Positions 45,616 through 56,459 of a stretch of 64,000 bases of DNA are shown here, one piece after another (position 1 is the first letter of the stretch; each line of letters begins with the position of its first letter). The notes beneath the pieces are model-generated. The model was given only the letters and a program-made list of their open reading frames with translations, did no database searches and was not told the DNA's origin. This stretch comes from Steromphala cineraria. Its lineage: Eukaryota; Mollusca; Gastropoda; Trochida; Trochidae. The stretch covers positions 1,074,001-1,138,000 of the forward strand of contig OU744737.1 in assembly GCA_916613615.1 (NCBI GenBank), in the 5' to 3' direction. The position numbers were made by a program, and so were the translations under genes.

Positions 45616-47770
45616 AGCTCACCTTAAAATGAATGATGTGGTATTGGTTTAATTATACATGTAACCATCTTTTATATAATTGATTATGGCTGCCATCATG
45701 ATTTTTTTATCTTTCAAAATACTAGTCTTCTTTTGGAAATGACTAGAGCTTGAACAAACATTAATACACGAATGATATAATCATGATAAGTTAACAAGCA
45801 GTAGGTTTTTGTATACCTTTTTTGTATATCTATGGCTGAATTGGTGACCATCTTGTACTTTTTAATCTTCAAAATGCTACTTTTATGTGGGCATCCGTAT
45901 TAATTTCATTATGATATCTTGATTGGTTTAGGTGTATCCATTTAAATGTCCTTCATTACTTACAAGATGGTGGCCACTTACATTTGTTTTGTAGTGAATC
46001 ATTAATATGATTTCAAGATTATTTCACTGATGGTTATGCTGCATGGGATATTGAAAATCCCAAAAGTACAGATTTTTCAAGGAAAATGAATGACTGATTG
46101 AGAGGAAAGTCATAAACACAGCAATGCATAAGACACGTTTATTTTGTTCACATAATATTGACATGTCAAGTGACCATGAGATGTCTTTCATTAAAGTATC
46201 AATTTATTTAACACTCATACAGTACTATAATGGTAAACATTTTTGCATTGTCAAATCAACAGAGAGATATGACAAATCAAATTTCCTTACTTTTCTCACT
46301 AAACCCTTTTCGATTTTCATCTGCATATTTATTCCACATCAACTTATCATGTAGATTGCTAAACACAAAGCTTATTGTAGACAAGTTTTGTGTAAGTTGT
46401 TATTCTTAGAAAGAACATATCACTGTCATGAGAATACAAGTCCATAACTTTTATTGCATACACATGGGCCATGGCCATATAGCATAATGCTCTACCATAT
46501 CAATTGGGTCAGGTTGATTATGCAACAGACTAGCAGCTGACACTGTGATGCTAGCAGCCTGCCTTGGGATGTGTATTAGACAGCATAGTGGAATATCTGA
46601 ACTCTGGTTGACCCCTTATGTGTGGTATTTAAAGGAATAAAAGGGAAATACCATTGTTTAAAATTTAACATGTTTAATGTGATTTGGTTTTTGCAGCTAG
46701 TTGCCATAAAGATTTGAAACAAATTAATCAATTATGTTTGTCTTTCATCTTAATTTTTTTTAGAAACACTAAAAAATATAGAACAACTTGCACGACAATC
46801 TTAAATATTCCATATTTAAGATAATATTATGATTAGTAAGTTCAAATTAGAGAATTTATATGGTGCCAGTGATCACTTGATGAAAGCTTAAAATTTAATA
46901 ATAATGATGTGTCATCTGCAGCTGAAAAGTCAATATGGCTGCTATTGCGGCCATCTTGGATTATCAAAACTGAAACGTCTACCTTTCTGTGCGGAATCAC
47001 TATAGGTATAACATACTACAATATAAAAATGATATCTAGATTGGTTTAGGAGAAATAGTCTTTGTCATGAAATCTAATTGAAAATTCAATATGGCTGCCA
47101 TGGCGGCCATATTGGATTCTTAAAACTTTAACGTCTACCTTTCTGTGCGGAATCACCATAGGTATAACATACTACAATTTCAGAATGATATCTGTATTCG
47201 TTTAGAAGGAGTAGTCTTTTTCATGAAATCTAATTGAAAATTCAATATGGCTGTCATGGCGGCCATCTTGGATTCTCAAAACTGAAACGTCTACCTTTCT
47301 GTGAGGAATCACCATGGGTATAACATACTACAATTTCAGAATGATATCTGTATTCGTTTAGAAGGAGTAGTCTTTTTCATGAAATCTAATTGAAAATTCA
47401 ATATGGCTGTCATGGCGGCCATCTTGGATTCTTAAAACTGAAACGTCTACCTTTCTGTGAGGAATCACCATGGGTATAACATATTACAATTTCAGAATGA
47501 TATCTGTATTCGTTTAGAAGGAGTAGTCTTTTTCATGAAATCTAATTGAAAATTCAATATGGCTGTCATGGCGGCCATCTTGATTTCTTAAAAGTGAAAC
47601 GTCTACCTTTCTGTGAGGAATCACCATGGGTATAACATACTACAATTTCAGAATGATATCTGAATTCGTTTAGGAGGAGTAGTCTTTTTCGTGAAAGTTT
47701 ACGGACGGACAGACGGATGACGGACGAAGCGCCATGACATAAGCTCACCTTTACTTTGTAAAGGTGAGCT
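45616..47770 (+). mobile_element. second tandem-core element family, AGCTCACCTT ends
   Basis: Left end AGCTCACCTT at 45616-45625. Single-copy interior, then about five ~150-bp cores (46900-47690) with CAATATGGCTGCCATGGCGG and GAAACGTCTACCTTTCTGTG. An ACGGACGGACAGACGG run follows, then a 29-nt right hairpin (AGCTCACCTTTAC-TTT-GTAAAGGTGAGCT, 47742-47770). The left end equals the 5' arm of this hairpin. The layout is the same as the pearl-like family but the sequence is unrelated. Confidence 0.82.
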
Positions 47771-47989
47771 AAAAAACAAGCAAAAAAATGAGCGTGCATC
47801 CCTGACTAACTGAATTATTTTTCACTTTCCATGTAGACATCTCTTGCATAGCATTTGAACCCAAAAGAGGAATTGAGGAGAATGAATGAATTTCTGCACT
47901 ATTTTGAACAAAGTCTTTTCATATAAAATGACCATTACTATGAAACTTTGCATCTTTTATTTTCATCTCTCCAAATAAGTTAAAAGAAA

Positions 47990-48970
47990 AATTTAAACTA
48001 GATTAGTGTTTGCGGGACACCGCAAAAACAGAGCAGCCACGAAACTTGGGGTTTCGCCTTACCCTGTTCCGCCTTCTACAAGCCTCAACATATTGGGCAT
48101 TTTCTTGTGACCTTGACGTTTGACACTCAAGGTCACGCAATCAATGAACACATTTCATTGAAAATAACATTAATGTATCGAATTAAAGTGTTTAAAGTTA
48201 AAATAATCCATTTTCTCAATATTTGTTGACCTTGCTGTGACCTTGACCTTTAACAGTTCGTACCCAAAACCTTTCGAAAATGTTGTACTTCTCAAGAGAT
48301 AATATATACAAAATTTAAACTTCATAGCATAAAAGCTTTTCAAGTTAACGCGTTTACAAGGAATTTGTTTGTGATTTTATAGCTCATGACCTTGACCTTT
48401 GATCTCGAAAGTGAACATGTCATTTTAAGTCCCTAGAGGTGTAAACAATTACACATGTTTATGAGTTCTGAAAAGCTTAACGGGATTAAGTTATATCCAA
48501 ATTAGTTGCACATTGTAATAACATAAATGTCATGACCTTGACCTTTGACCTTCAAGGTTACACAATCTATGAACACTTTTCATTGAGTATAACAATCATC
48601 TATTGATTACAAGTGTTCATAGTTATAAAAAAGCATTTTCGCAAAACCATGCTAAAGTCGTGACCTTGCTGTGACCTTGACCTTGAACAGATTGTAGCGA
48701 AAACCTTTTCAAAATTTTGTTTACTCTTCCAAGAATGATACATACCAAGTTAGAGCTTCATAGCACAAAAACTTTTCAAGTTATCGTGTTTACAAGGAAT
48801 TTTTTAGTGATTTTATAGCTCGTGACCTTGACCTTTGACCTTGAAAGTGAACATGTCAAAATCGTTCCCCCGAGGTATAAGCAGTAAGTTATGAATACAA
48901 GTTCTGTAAAGCTTAGTAGAAAAAAGTTAAAGGCATTAGTATGTGCGCGGCGGACGCGGCGGCGGAAACT
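47990..48970 (+). repeat. tandem repeat rich in TGACCTTGACCTTTGACC motifs
   Basis: About three units of ~430-450 bp, each with two to three blocks such as CATGACCTTGACCTTTGA and GCTGTGACCTTGACC. The right edge has GCGGCGGACGCGGCGGCGG at about 48943, an atypical microsatellite. Related sequence is at 33001-33440. On the minus strand the blocks read as AGGTCA direct repeats. Confidence 0.8.
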
Positions 48971-49019
48971 GCACAAAACCTGATGCTAAATATGAAAAGA
49001 ATAGGATAAATAGTTTTCT

Positions 49020-49740
49020 GCAATCAGTCAAACAAACTAAAAATTACCGAAATTGGTTCTTAAATGGCATAACACACTTCCTAGTGAGGTAGAGTGCATA
49101 TATACAAAATTGGAAATATAATGGATGAATAGTTTTTCTTCTATAGGTTGGACAAATTTTGATGGAAAAATGACTAAGCAAAAAAATGGAAAACAAAAAC
49201 AAAAACAAAGCTTATCAATTTTAGTTTTGATTTGGCACTGGACCGCTCCTAGTAGAGAAGAAGACACATGCAAAATGTGAAAAGAATCAGATAAATAGTT
49301 TTCCCCGTAAATGGTTGGACAAATCTGATATTGGAAAATGACCAATTCAAAACATGGAAATTTGTAAAAAATTCAAATATTGACGAAATTTGCTGAAACT
49401 TTGCACTGCACCCTTCCTAGTAGGGTAGAAGACATGTGTAAACTTTGAAAACAATCGGATAAAAAGTTTTCCCGTAATAGGTCGGACAAATCTGATATTG
49501 GTAAATGACTAAATCCAAAACACAGAAATTTGTAAAAAAATTCAAATATTGACGAAATTTGCGGGAACTTCGCACTGCACCCCTCCTAGTAGGGTAGAAT
49601 ACATGTACAAAATTTGAAAACAATCAGATGAATATTTTTTCGAAATAGGTCGGACAAAAAATGTCCTCGGACAGACGGATTGATTGACGGAATCATTGGT
49701 ATTACTTTATAGGGGGTATAAAAATCTGTAAAATATTACA
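49020..49740 (+). mobile_element. third tandem-core element family, GGGGTATAAAA end
   Basis: About four ~170-bp cores with TTCCTAGTAGGGTAGAAGAC and GGACAAATCTGATATTGG, then TCGGACAGACGGATTGATTG and a TAGGGGGTATAAAAA right end. A second copy is at about 55880-56160. Confidence 0.75.
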
Positions 49741-49835
49741 AAAATATTTTGGAAATAATAAATTATGACACACCTTCTAATGATTATGTATCTCCATATT
49801 AAATGTGATGAAAATGTGATGATTAGTTTAGAGGT

Positions 49836-50000
49836 GAGGTGAGGTGAGGTGATATCGCCACTTTCAAGAGTATTTCACTTATATCATGGCTGCTAGTATA
49901 ATAGCAGGGAGGAAGCCAGCGACCCTATTGTGGCTATGTATAACGGATAGATGGACGGACGGAGAGACAGTTCCATTTTGATCAATGAACTTTTTGCGGG
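49836..50000 (+). repeat. (GAGGT)n run plus dispersed-repeat copy and ACGG run
   Basis: Four to five GAGGT units at 49836-49853 lead into the CACTTTCAAGAGTATTTCAC repeat (as at 21260). A GATGGACGGACGGAGAGACAG run and GCGGGGTATAAAAA follow, so this repeat also belongs to a microsatellite-bearing element. Confidence 0.65.
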
Positions 50001-51668
50001 GTATAAAAAGGTTAAAACTATGGGCCGTATGATCGTAGATTGTTTGGAGGAAGTTTAGCCCTTAACCTGGTCTAACAAGTGGGTTTTAACTGATCCGGTT
50101 TTATCGAAGCAAGTTCCCACTTGAACCTGGCCTATACCACCTGGTTTAAGTAGAAATATGTAAACCTGTCCTGGGGTAGTTTAGCAAAGGTTTAAGACTG
50201 TCGACAAATACTTTGTAAAAACATATAGAACACATATCAAAATTGATGCACAGAGATTTTCATATTTTAATACGTTATAACGTAGGTTCATCAATCAAAT
50301 TGTATTGTGGAGACAAGATCAGATGCAATGATTCCAGAAACACAAGTGAAGAAGAGATCAGAGCTCACATACTGCCGCTTCCAATTTTGTTCAAAGAATT
50401 TCAAATTGAAAATCTGATAAACGTTGTTTGATAGTTGAGTATTCAGTTTTAAAGATAAGTCATTGTGTAAGTCATGTTCCACTGTAACAAAAACTAAATT
50501 CATCGGTTGGTGAAGCTAGCATGTATAGTTTCGGATGTATGCTCCAGACAAAATTATGTTACGGACGGACAGACAAGCAGACGGACGGAGGGACTGACAG
50601 AATTACTGCTATATACTCTTGCTTAGGTTGTAAGGTGGGGCTATAATTATTCATTATTAGAGTATAAAATCATTATTTTTTTTACAATTCACAAACAATT
50701 ATTAATGATAGGTAACAAACATGCAAATGGATGATTACATCAACATTTGCCTTTCACATGTAACTCTCATAAATTATTACTTACATTATAACCGTAACAA
50801 CACCCAGACATCGCATCATGCACGCATTGGATTGTCAGTGATAACATGTGGGTAAACCGAGCCAAATGCTATCAAATGTGACAAGCACTGAGTATAAATA
50901 TATTTAAAATGCAGTCACGGAGTCAGGAACACATCACAGGAAAATTGGGAATCCCCAAACACGCTGAAACTACACAAGGCGATGACCTTGCCCTTTTCAT
51001 CATGTCCTTTTCATTATCATCAATCTCGATAGAAGCGTTTCATATGAAGTACCAAGAAAAGTTTGAAAGATCTTCCATCACATTACCATTACACAGCCAC
51101 ACATCAGCCTTGACGCTTGAACATGGCGAGCCGACCGAGAGGGGAGCGTTGACAGATTTGAGTCTGACTCTGAATGTTTACATTCTACACTTTCCATGTC
51201 AAATCATTAATTAACTGTCAATCAAAACTTCATTGATAAATTGGACCTTATTGATATTTCTATTTTGGTTTATTTAAATCAAGCGAAACTATTTATCTTC
51301 TTCGAATGTTTAAACAAGCGACTGGGCAAATAGACTTTGGTCACATCACAAATGTTGATAATTAGGCATTTGGTTATTGAAACCGTTTTTTCGGAATTCT
51401 TTCCTTGATGCCATACACGTAAATGAGGATTATTAACAAATATATCTATTCTAACCGTGTGTAATAAATGAAATACCACGTGACCTCTTTAAGCTCGGTC
51501 AGATACTGCCGGAAGTAAACTCGTTTCGTATAATTGGAACTAATGAGGCCTCATGTAGTATTTCCTATTGTTATCTCTACATAGTTATAACCTGTTTGAA
51601 AGATAAACTTTATTCATTTCTTATACTTCTTGTACTACATGGACCATGAGAATAATAAGTAAAAAATA

Positions 51669-52482
51669 GAGCCATTGGCTCTGTAGCTCATCAGGCATCA
51701 TTATCAAGTTTGCTTTATACAGGCAAGATGAGCTAAAAATGAAACTGATGTTACCTATTGCAAGAAAACCTATAAAAAAATTACAAAACAAATGTAACGA
51801 TTTCGGAATAAATTTCCTTCCCCAAATGATTTATTATTATTCAACACTTTCTAGATCGCCAATATTAGACAGTGAAAGAAGTCCACACTAAAATATCAAA
51901 GGAGAAATAAATTTGCCATAAACTGTCATCTAATGGAGAAAAATAGATTTTTAAGATTGTGACCCCTGTGACCCTATTTGGGGTCATGGGGTCACGAAAT
52001 GTACAATTAAGAATGCCCATTGGCAAAGGAGTCTGCACATATCATTTTCAACTCTCCGGCCATTTTAGAACTGGAGAAGAAGTTGAAAATAGGTTTTTAA
52101 TGTTGTGACCCCTGTGACCCTATTTGGGGTCATGGGGTCACGAAATCTACAATTACGGATCCCCATTGGCCAAGGAGTCTGCACATATCATTTTCAACTC
52201 TCTAGTCCTTTTGGAACTGGAGAAGATGAAAATAGGTTTTTAGGGCGTGGCTCCTGTGGCCCTTAATAGGGGTCACAGGGTCACCAATGCTACAATTTAT
52301 AATCCTCACTAGTCAAGGAGTCTGTACACAAAGTTTCAGCTTTCCAGGCCTTATGGTTCTAGAGAAGAAGTCGAAATTCCACAAAGTTTACGGACGGACG
52401 GATGGACGGACGGAAGGATGGATGCGGGACAACATGACATGCCATAAGCCCATCGGGCCTTACAGGCCAGATGAGCTAAAAA
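51669..52482 (+). mobile_element. pearl-like element (nested), mixed core types
   Basis: Left end GAGCCATTGGCTC. GACCCC-type cores are followed by one GGCC-type core. ACGGACGGACGGATGG run, hairpin GGCCT-TAC-AGGCC and AGATGAGCTA. Confidence 0.85.
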
Positions 52483-52883
52483 TACAATACAATAATGTGT
52501 CATTTAACAAGCGAAAACTGCAATCGTTCATTTTAGTGTGAACAGTTTGTTCATTCAAATGAGGGAACAGGGTTATGGTAGCTTTACTGACAAATCGTAA
52601 CATGTTCCATTGTTAATAAGATGTTGACACATCTTAACTACGACACATCTTGTCTATTCAAAATATACATTCTTCTGAAATTTAAGATTTGATTTGAAAT
52701 GAAATGCCAAAAAAATCAAATGACAGCAACACAACAGTTTTGACTCTTTGTTACAGGTTTTAAGCTCCGCCAACATGCAAGTTCACAGTTCGATTGCACA
52801 TGGCCTATTCCAATTGCCCTCGCAATCGTTCTCATTAAAGTCAAGGTCATTTCTCATGAAGGCAGCACAGAAATTGAAAAATA

Positions 52884-53441
52884 GAGCCATTGGCTCTGTA
52901 GCTCATCAGGCTTCATTATCAATTATGCTTTATATATATTAGGGGTCACAGGACCACCAAAGCTACAATTTATAATCCTCACTAGTCAAGGAGTCTGTAC
53001 ACACAATTTCAGCTTTCTAGGCCTCATGGTTCTGGAGAAGAAGATGAAAATAGGCCTTTAGGGCGTGGCCCCTGTGGCCCTTATTAGGGGTCACAGGGCC
53101 ACTAAAGCTACAATTTATAATCCTCACTAGTCAATGAGATTGTACACAAAGTTTCAGCTTTCTAGGCCTCATGGTTCTGGAGAAGAAGATCAAAATAAGT
53201 TTTTAGGGAGTGGCCCCTGTGGCCCTTATTAGGGGTCACAGGGCCATCAAAGCTACAATTTATAATCCTCACTAGTCAAGGAGTCTGTACACAAAGTTTT
53301 AGATTTCTAGGCCTTATGGTTCTGGAGAAGAAGTCGAAATTCCACAAAGTTTATGGACGGATGGACGGACGGATGGACGGACGCCGGACACCATGCCATG
53401 CCATAAGCCCATCGGGCCTTACAGGCCAGATGAGCTAAAAA
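52884..53441 (+). mobile_element. pearl-like element (nested), ~3 GGCC-type cores
   Basis: Left end at 52884, cores with CTAGTCAAGGAGTCTGTACA, a GGACGGATGGACGG run, hairpin at 53415-53427 (GGCCT-TAC-AGGCC), AGATGAGCTA. Confidence 0.85.
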
Positions 53442-53788
53442 TGCAATGATATCGATTCAAACCCAATTGTGATAATATCTTCAAACCTGGTACATAAGTT
53501 TGGTTTACTAAACTTGATCTTCATAATACAAAACAAAACAAATAGTTTGGACCAAAACCTGGTCTAACATAGACTTGGTACGATCATACGGCCCACACAG
53601 TTCTCGTCCTTAACAGTAATTCCAATTGTGTTACCGAGGAAAGGGCCATACATATATGTAGCAAGAAGTTTGAAATCTAAACAGGCACCACTAAACAATA
53701 TACATGATTAATGTTTCATATATAAAGTTTGAAATGAGCTTGCGAAAGGTGTTTACTTACCATCAATCGGTTGTGAAGAGATTCGACC

Positions 53789-53926
53789 TCAAATTATAAA
53801 CACCATACGATGATCACCATGATACTGCCTCAAGCAAACACGGCTTTGATTCTCTCTATGACAGATTTTGGTTGATGAGCGCTGTCCAGTTGGCTTCTGG
53901 TCACTTCCAGGTTGTGTTTGATCTAC
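53789..53926 (-). CDS. putative terminal exon, unidentified protein
   Basis: On the minus strand, acceptor TTTCATTGTGTGCAG ends at 53927. A 138-nt frame (45 codons plus TGA at 53789-53791) follows, reading VDQTQPGSDQKPTGQRSSTK then ICHRENQSRVCL. It enters in phase 0. The Gln/Ser-rich polar composition suggests a disordered C-terminus. It may continue from an exon further right on the minus strand, such as 61612-61713, which leaves phase 0. No family is recognised. Confidence 0.35.
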   Translation of the reverse strand, partial: VDQTQPGSDQKPTGQRSSTKICHRENQSRVCLRQYHGDHRMVFII

Positions 53927-54270
53927 CTGCACACAATGAAACAATTACATTCAGTTAAATCATGTCTGTTGCTCAGGCTATCTTATTACTTATACAAACA
54001 GTAACATGGTCAACATATGAGAAGTCACAGGATAGCAAAACAAAACTACAAATTGCAATTTTGATCAGCAAAGCAGTATGCACATAAGATTTCAACTTTC
54101 CAGGCATTGTTTGGCTTCTGGAGAAATATAGGATATGTTAGTGGTGTCACCCTTTGGGTCCTATTAAGGGCTCAGGGTCACCAAATCAATAAATTTGAAT
54201 TCCTGTAAGTTAATGAGACTGTAAAAGTTGTAAGCCTTCTTTGCCTTTGCTTCTGAAGAAGATAAAAATA

Positions 54271-55354
54271 GAGCCATTGGCTATGTAGCTCATCGGGCTT
54301 CATCATCAATTATGCTGTAGAGTGTGGCCAATGTGACTCCCCCTTTGTAGAGGCCACAGGCGACAAGTTTCAGTTTTCTAGGCCTTATACTTCAGGAGAA
54401 GAAGATGAAAATAGATTTGAAGGATGTTCCTGTTGCCTTTATTAGGGGCAACAGGGTCACCGAAGCTACAATTCATAATCCTCACTAGTCAAGGAGTCTA
54501 TACACCAAAGTTTCAGCTTTCTAGGACTTATGCTTCTGGAGAAGAAGATGAAAATAGCTTTTTAGGGCAGGGCCCCTGTGGCCCTTATTAGGGGTCAATT
54601 GGCCACCAAAGCTACCATTTATAATCCTCACTAGTCAAGGAGTCTGTACACAAAGTTTCAGCTTTGTAGGCCTCATGGTTCTAGAGAAGAAGATGAAAAT
54701 ATTGTTTTAGGGTGTGGTCCCTTCGGCCCTTATTAGGGGTCACAGGGCCACCAAAGCTACAATTTATAATCCTCACTATTCAAGGAGTCTGTACACAAAG
54801 TTTCAGCTTTCTAGGCCTCATGGTTCTGGAGAAGAAGATGAAAATAGGTTTTTATGGGGTGGCCCCTGTTGCCCTTATTAGGGGTCAATTGGCCACCAAA
54901 GCTACTATTTATAATCCTCACTAGTCAAGGAGTCTGTACACAAAGTTTCAGCTTTCTAGGCCTAATGGTTCTGGAGAGGAAGATGAAAATAGGTTTTCAG
55001 GGCGTGGCCCCTGTGACCCTTATTAGGGGTCACAGGGCCACCAAAGCTACAATTTATAATCCTCACTATTCAACGAGTCTGTACACAAAGTTTCAGCTTT
55101 CTAGGCCTCATGGTTCTGAAGAAGAAGATGAAAATAGGTTTTTAGGGCGTGGCCACCAAAGCTACAATTTATAATCCTCACTAGCCATGGAGTCTTTACA
55201 CAAAGTTTCAGCTTTCTAGGCCTTATGGTTTTGGAGAAGAAGTCGAAATTCCACAAAGTTTACAGACGGATGGACGGACGGATGGACGGACGGACGGAGG
55301 ACACCATGCAATGCCATAAGCCCATCGGGCCTTACAGGCCAGATGAGCTAAAAA
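54271..55354 (+). mobile_element. pearl-like element with ~6 GGCC-type cores
   Basis: Left end GAGCCATTGGCTA at 54271. Cores have CCACCAAAGCTACAATTTAT and TCTAGGCCTCATGGTTCTGG. One core is internally truncated at about 55155. ACGGATGGACGGACGG run, GGCCT-TAC-AGGCC hairpin, AGATGAGCTA. Confidence 0.87.
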
Positions 55355-55448
55355 GTAAGATAAAAGTTATACCCCTGATCGTCCATCCCTGACAAACCTT
55401 ATCATTTTTCACTTCCCTTGTAGACGTCTCTTGCACAACATTTGACCC

Positions 55449-55499
55449 CCATGCCATGTCATAAGCCTATCGAGTCTTTCAGACCTGATGAGCTAAAAA
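55449..55499 (+). mobile_element. isolated pearl-like right end
   Basis: GCCATGTCATAAGCC, hairpin GAGTCTTTCAGACC and TGATGAGCTAAAAA, with no cores. It borders segmental duplicate B. Confidence 0.75.
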
Positions 55500-55534
55500 A
55501 GCGGTCATTTTAAAGTGGCTACAGGGCCACCAAA

Positions 55535-55875
55535 ACTAAAAAAAACACAAGTATGACACCCAAGTTTTACTCATGTGACAAACACCTCTTGATGACAAAT
55601 GTATTGAGCCCATCTGGTCTTATTGGCCTTAGTTATATGTAATGTACTAACTATGAAGCAGGCAACTACAAACCTATCAATGGCAGCTGCACGGATATCT
55701 CCCCTACGAAGTTCCAGTTCCACGATCCTCTCGCTGTTTTCTTCTTTTACGTCTGGTCAGTCCCGAAGGTCATCTCCGATTATTCAGCCACAGTGAGTGT
55801 CCACGGTTGCACGATAGGGAAATAGAAAATCATTTAGAAAATATCCTAATCATTTCAATGTTATAATCAAATATT
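55535..55875. repeat. segmental duplicate B (partner at 38957-39300)
   Basis: See duplicate A. This copy has a small insertion in its right part (CATTTAGAAAATATCCTAAT at about 55830). Confidence 0.85.
55674..55752 (-). CDS. putative internal exon (copy B), unidentified protein
   Basis: Same 79-nt exon as 39088-39166 with the same acceptor and donor. It differs by a synonymous T/C in an Ala codon. It lies in the minus-strand exon neighbourhood of 53.8-61.7 kb. Its phases (1 in, 2 out) do not match the phase-0 exons at 56214 or 53789, so intermediate exons or a separate gene are needed. Confidence 0.5.
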
Positions 55876-55879
55876 CAAT

Positions 55880-56160
55880 AGAGATATTGGAAAATGACAA
55901 CTGATAAGTACAAAACATGAAAATTAAAAAAAAAAAAATTTAAAGAAATCCAGCACAAAACCCTTCCTAGTGGAGTAGTTCAACATATTGAAATTTTTTA
56001 AAACTCCTAACATCAACAAAATTTGATGAAGGATAGAAGACATGTACAACATTAGAAAACAATCGGATGAATATTTTTTCTGAAATAGGTCGGACAAAAA
56101 AAGTCCTCGGACGGACAGAAGTGATGGAATTACTACATACCCTCGACCAAGGGGTATAAT
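55880..56160 (+). mobile_element. copy of the GGGGTATAA-ended family
   Basis: Shares ATATTGGAAAATGAC, CCCTTCCTAGT and GAAATAGGTCGGACAAAAAA with 49020-49740. It ends CTCGGACGGACAG then AAGGGGTATAATAAA. Confidence 0.7.
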
Positions 56161-56213
56161 AAACATGGGACAGGAACTGGGGCGGGGGTTGGGGTTCTTA
56201 TCAGGGGCGACAT

Positions 56214-56417
56214 CTAGGAACTGATTCCCACCATCCTGCAGACTGCACTGTGAGGGATGCCGATGATCATGGTGGAAATGTTGATGCCAGTGACTAATCT
56301 AGCAGGTGCCAAGCTGTAGTTCTTTGTTCTCTTGACCAGAATGATGCCATCCTGGGCTGCAAAAACATCCTCCTCCATCTTTGTTATGTTCTTGTCCAGA
56401 ACCAACACCATAAACTG
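56214..56417 (-). CDS. putative C-terminal coding exon, unidentified protein
   Basis: On the minus strand, acceptor CCACTTCAG|CAG is followed by 67 codons and TAG (56214-56216). Reads QFMVLVLDKNITKMEEDVFA, then AQDGIILVKRTKNYSLAP, then LVTGINISTMIIGIP. Alternating hydrophobic beta-strand-like blocks and low local repeat content make this one of the best coding candidates in the right half. It enters in phase 0, compatible with the first-exon candidate at 61612-61713. No family is recognised with confidence. Confidence 0.55.
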   Translation of the reverse strand, partial: QFMVLVLDKNITKMEEDVFAAQDGIILVKRTKNYSLAPARLVTGINISTMIIGIPHSAVCRMVGISS

Positions 56418-56459
56418 CTGAAGTGGATTGTTTCTTTTATTACTTGCAAATGATAACAA

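Larger units (their letters stand above)
50022..53594. mobile_element. 3.6-kb inverted-repeat element carrying nested insertions
   Basis: GGGCCGTATGATCGTA at 50022-50037 is matched by its perfect reverse complement at 53579-53594, and the match extends one base further out (TGGGCC / GGCCCA). Subterminal AACCTGGTCTAAC motifs occur inside both ends. Two pearl-like elements lie within (51669-52482 and 52884-53441), leaving about 2.2 kb of host element. The frames at 50243 and 50909 (62 and 101 codons) show no transposase motif I recognise. A DNA transposon of unassigned family is the best explanation. Confidence 0.55.

Noticed and set aside
50909..51214. 101-codon plus-strand frame as a gene
   Set aside because: The TATAAATA is only about 15 bp before the ATG, no known domain is seen, and it lies inside the inverted-repeat element. 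Kept only as part of that element.
54712..55174. Frames with repeated TQSFSFLGLMVLEKKMKIG
   Set aside because: These are translations of pearl-like cores, which recur in many elements with frameshifts.
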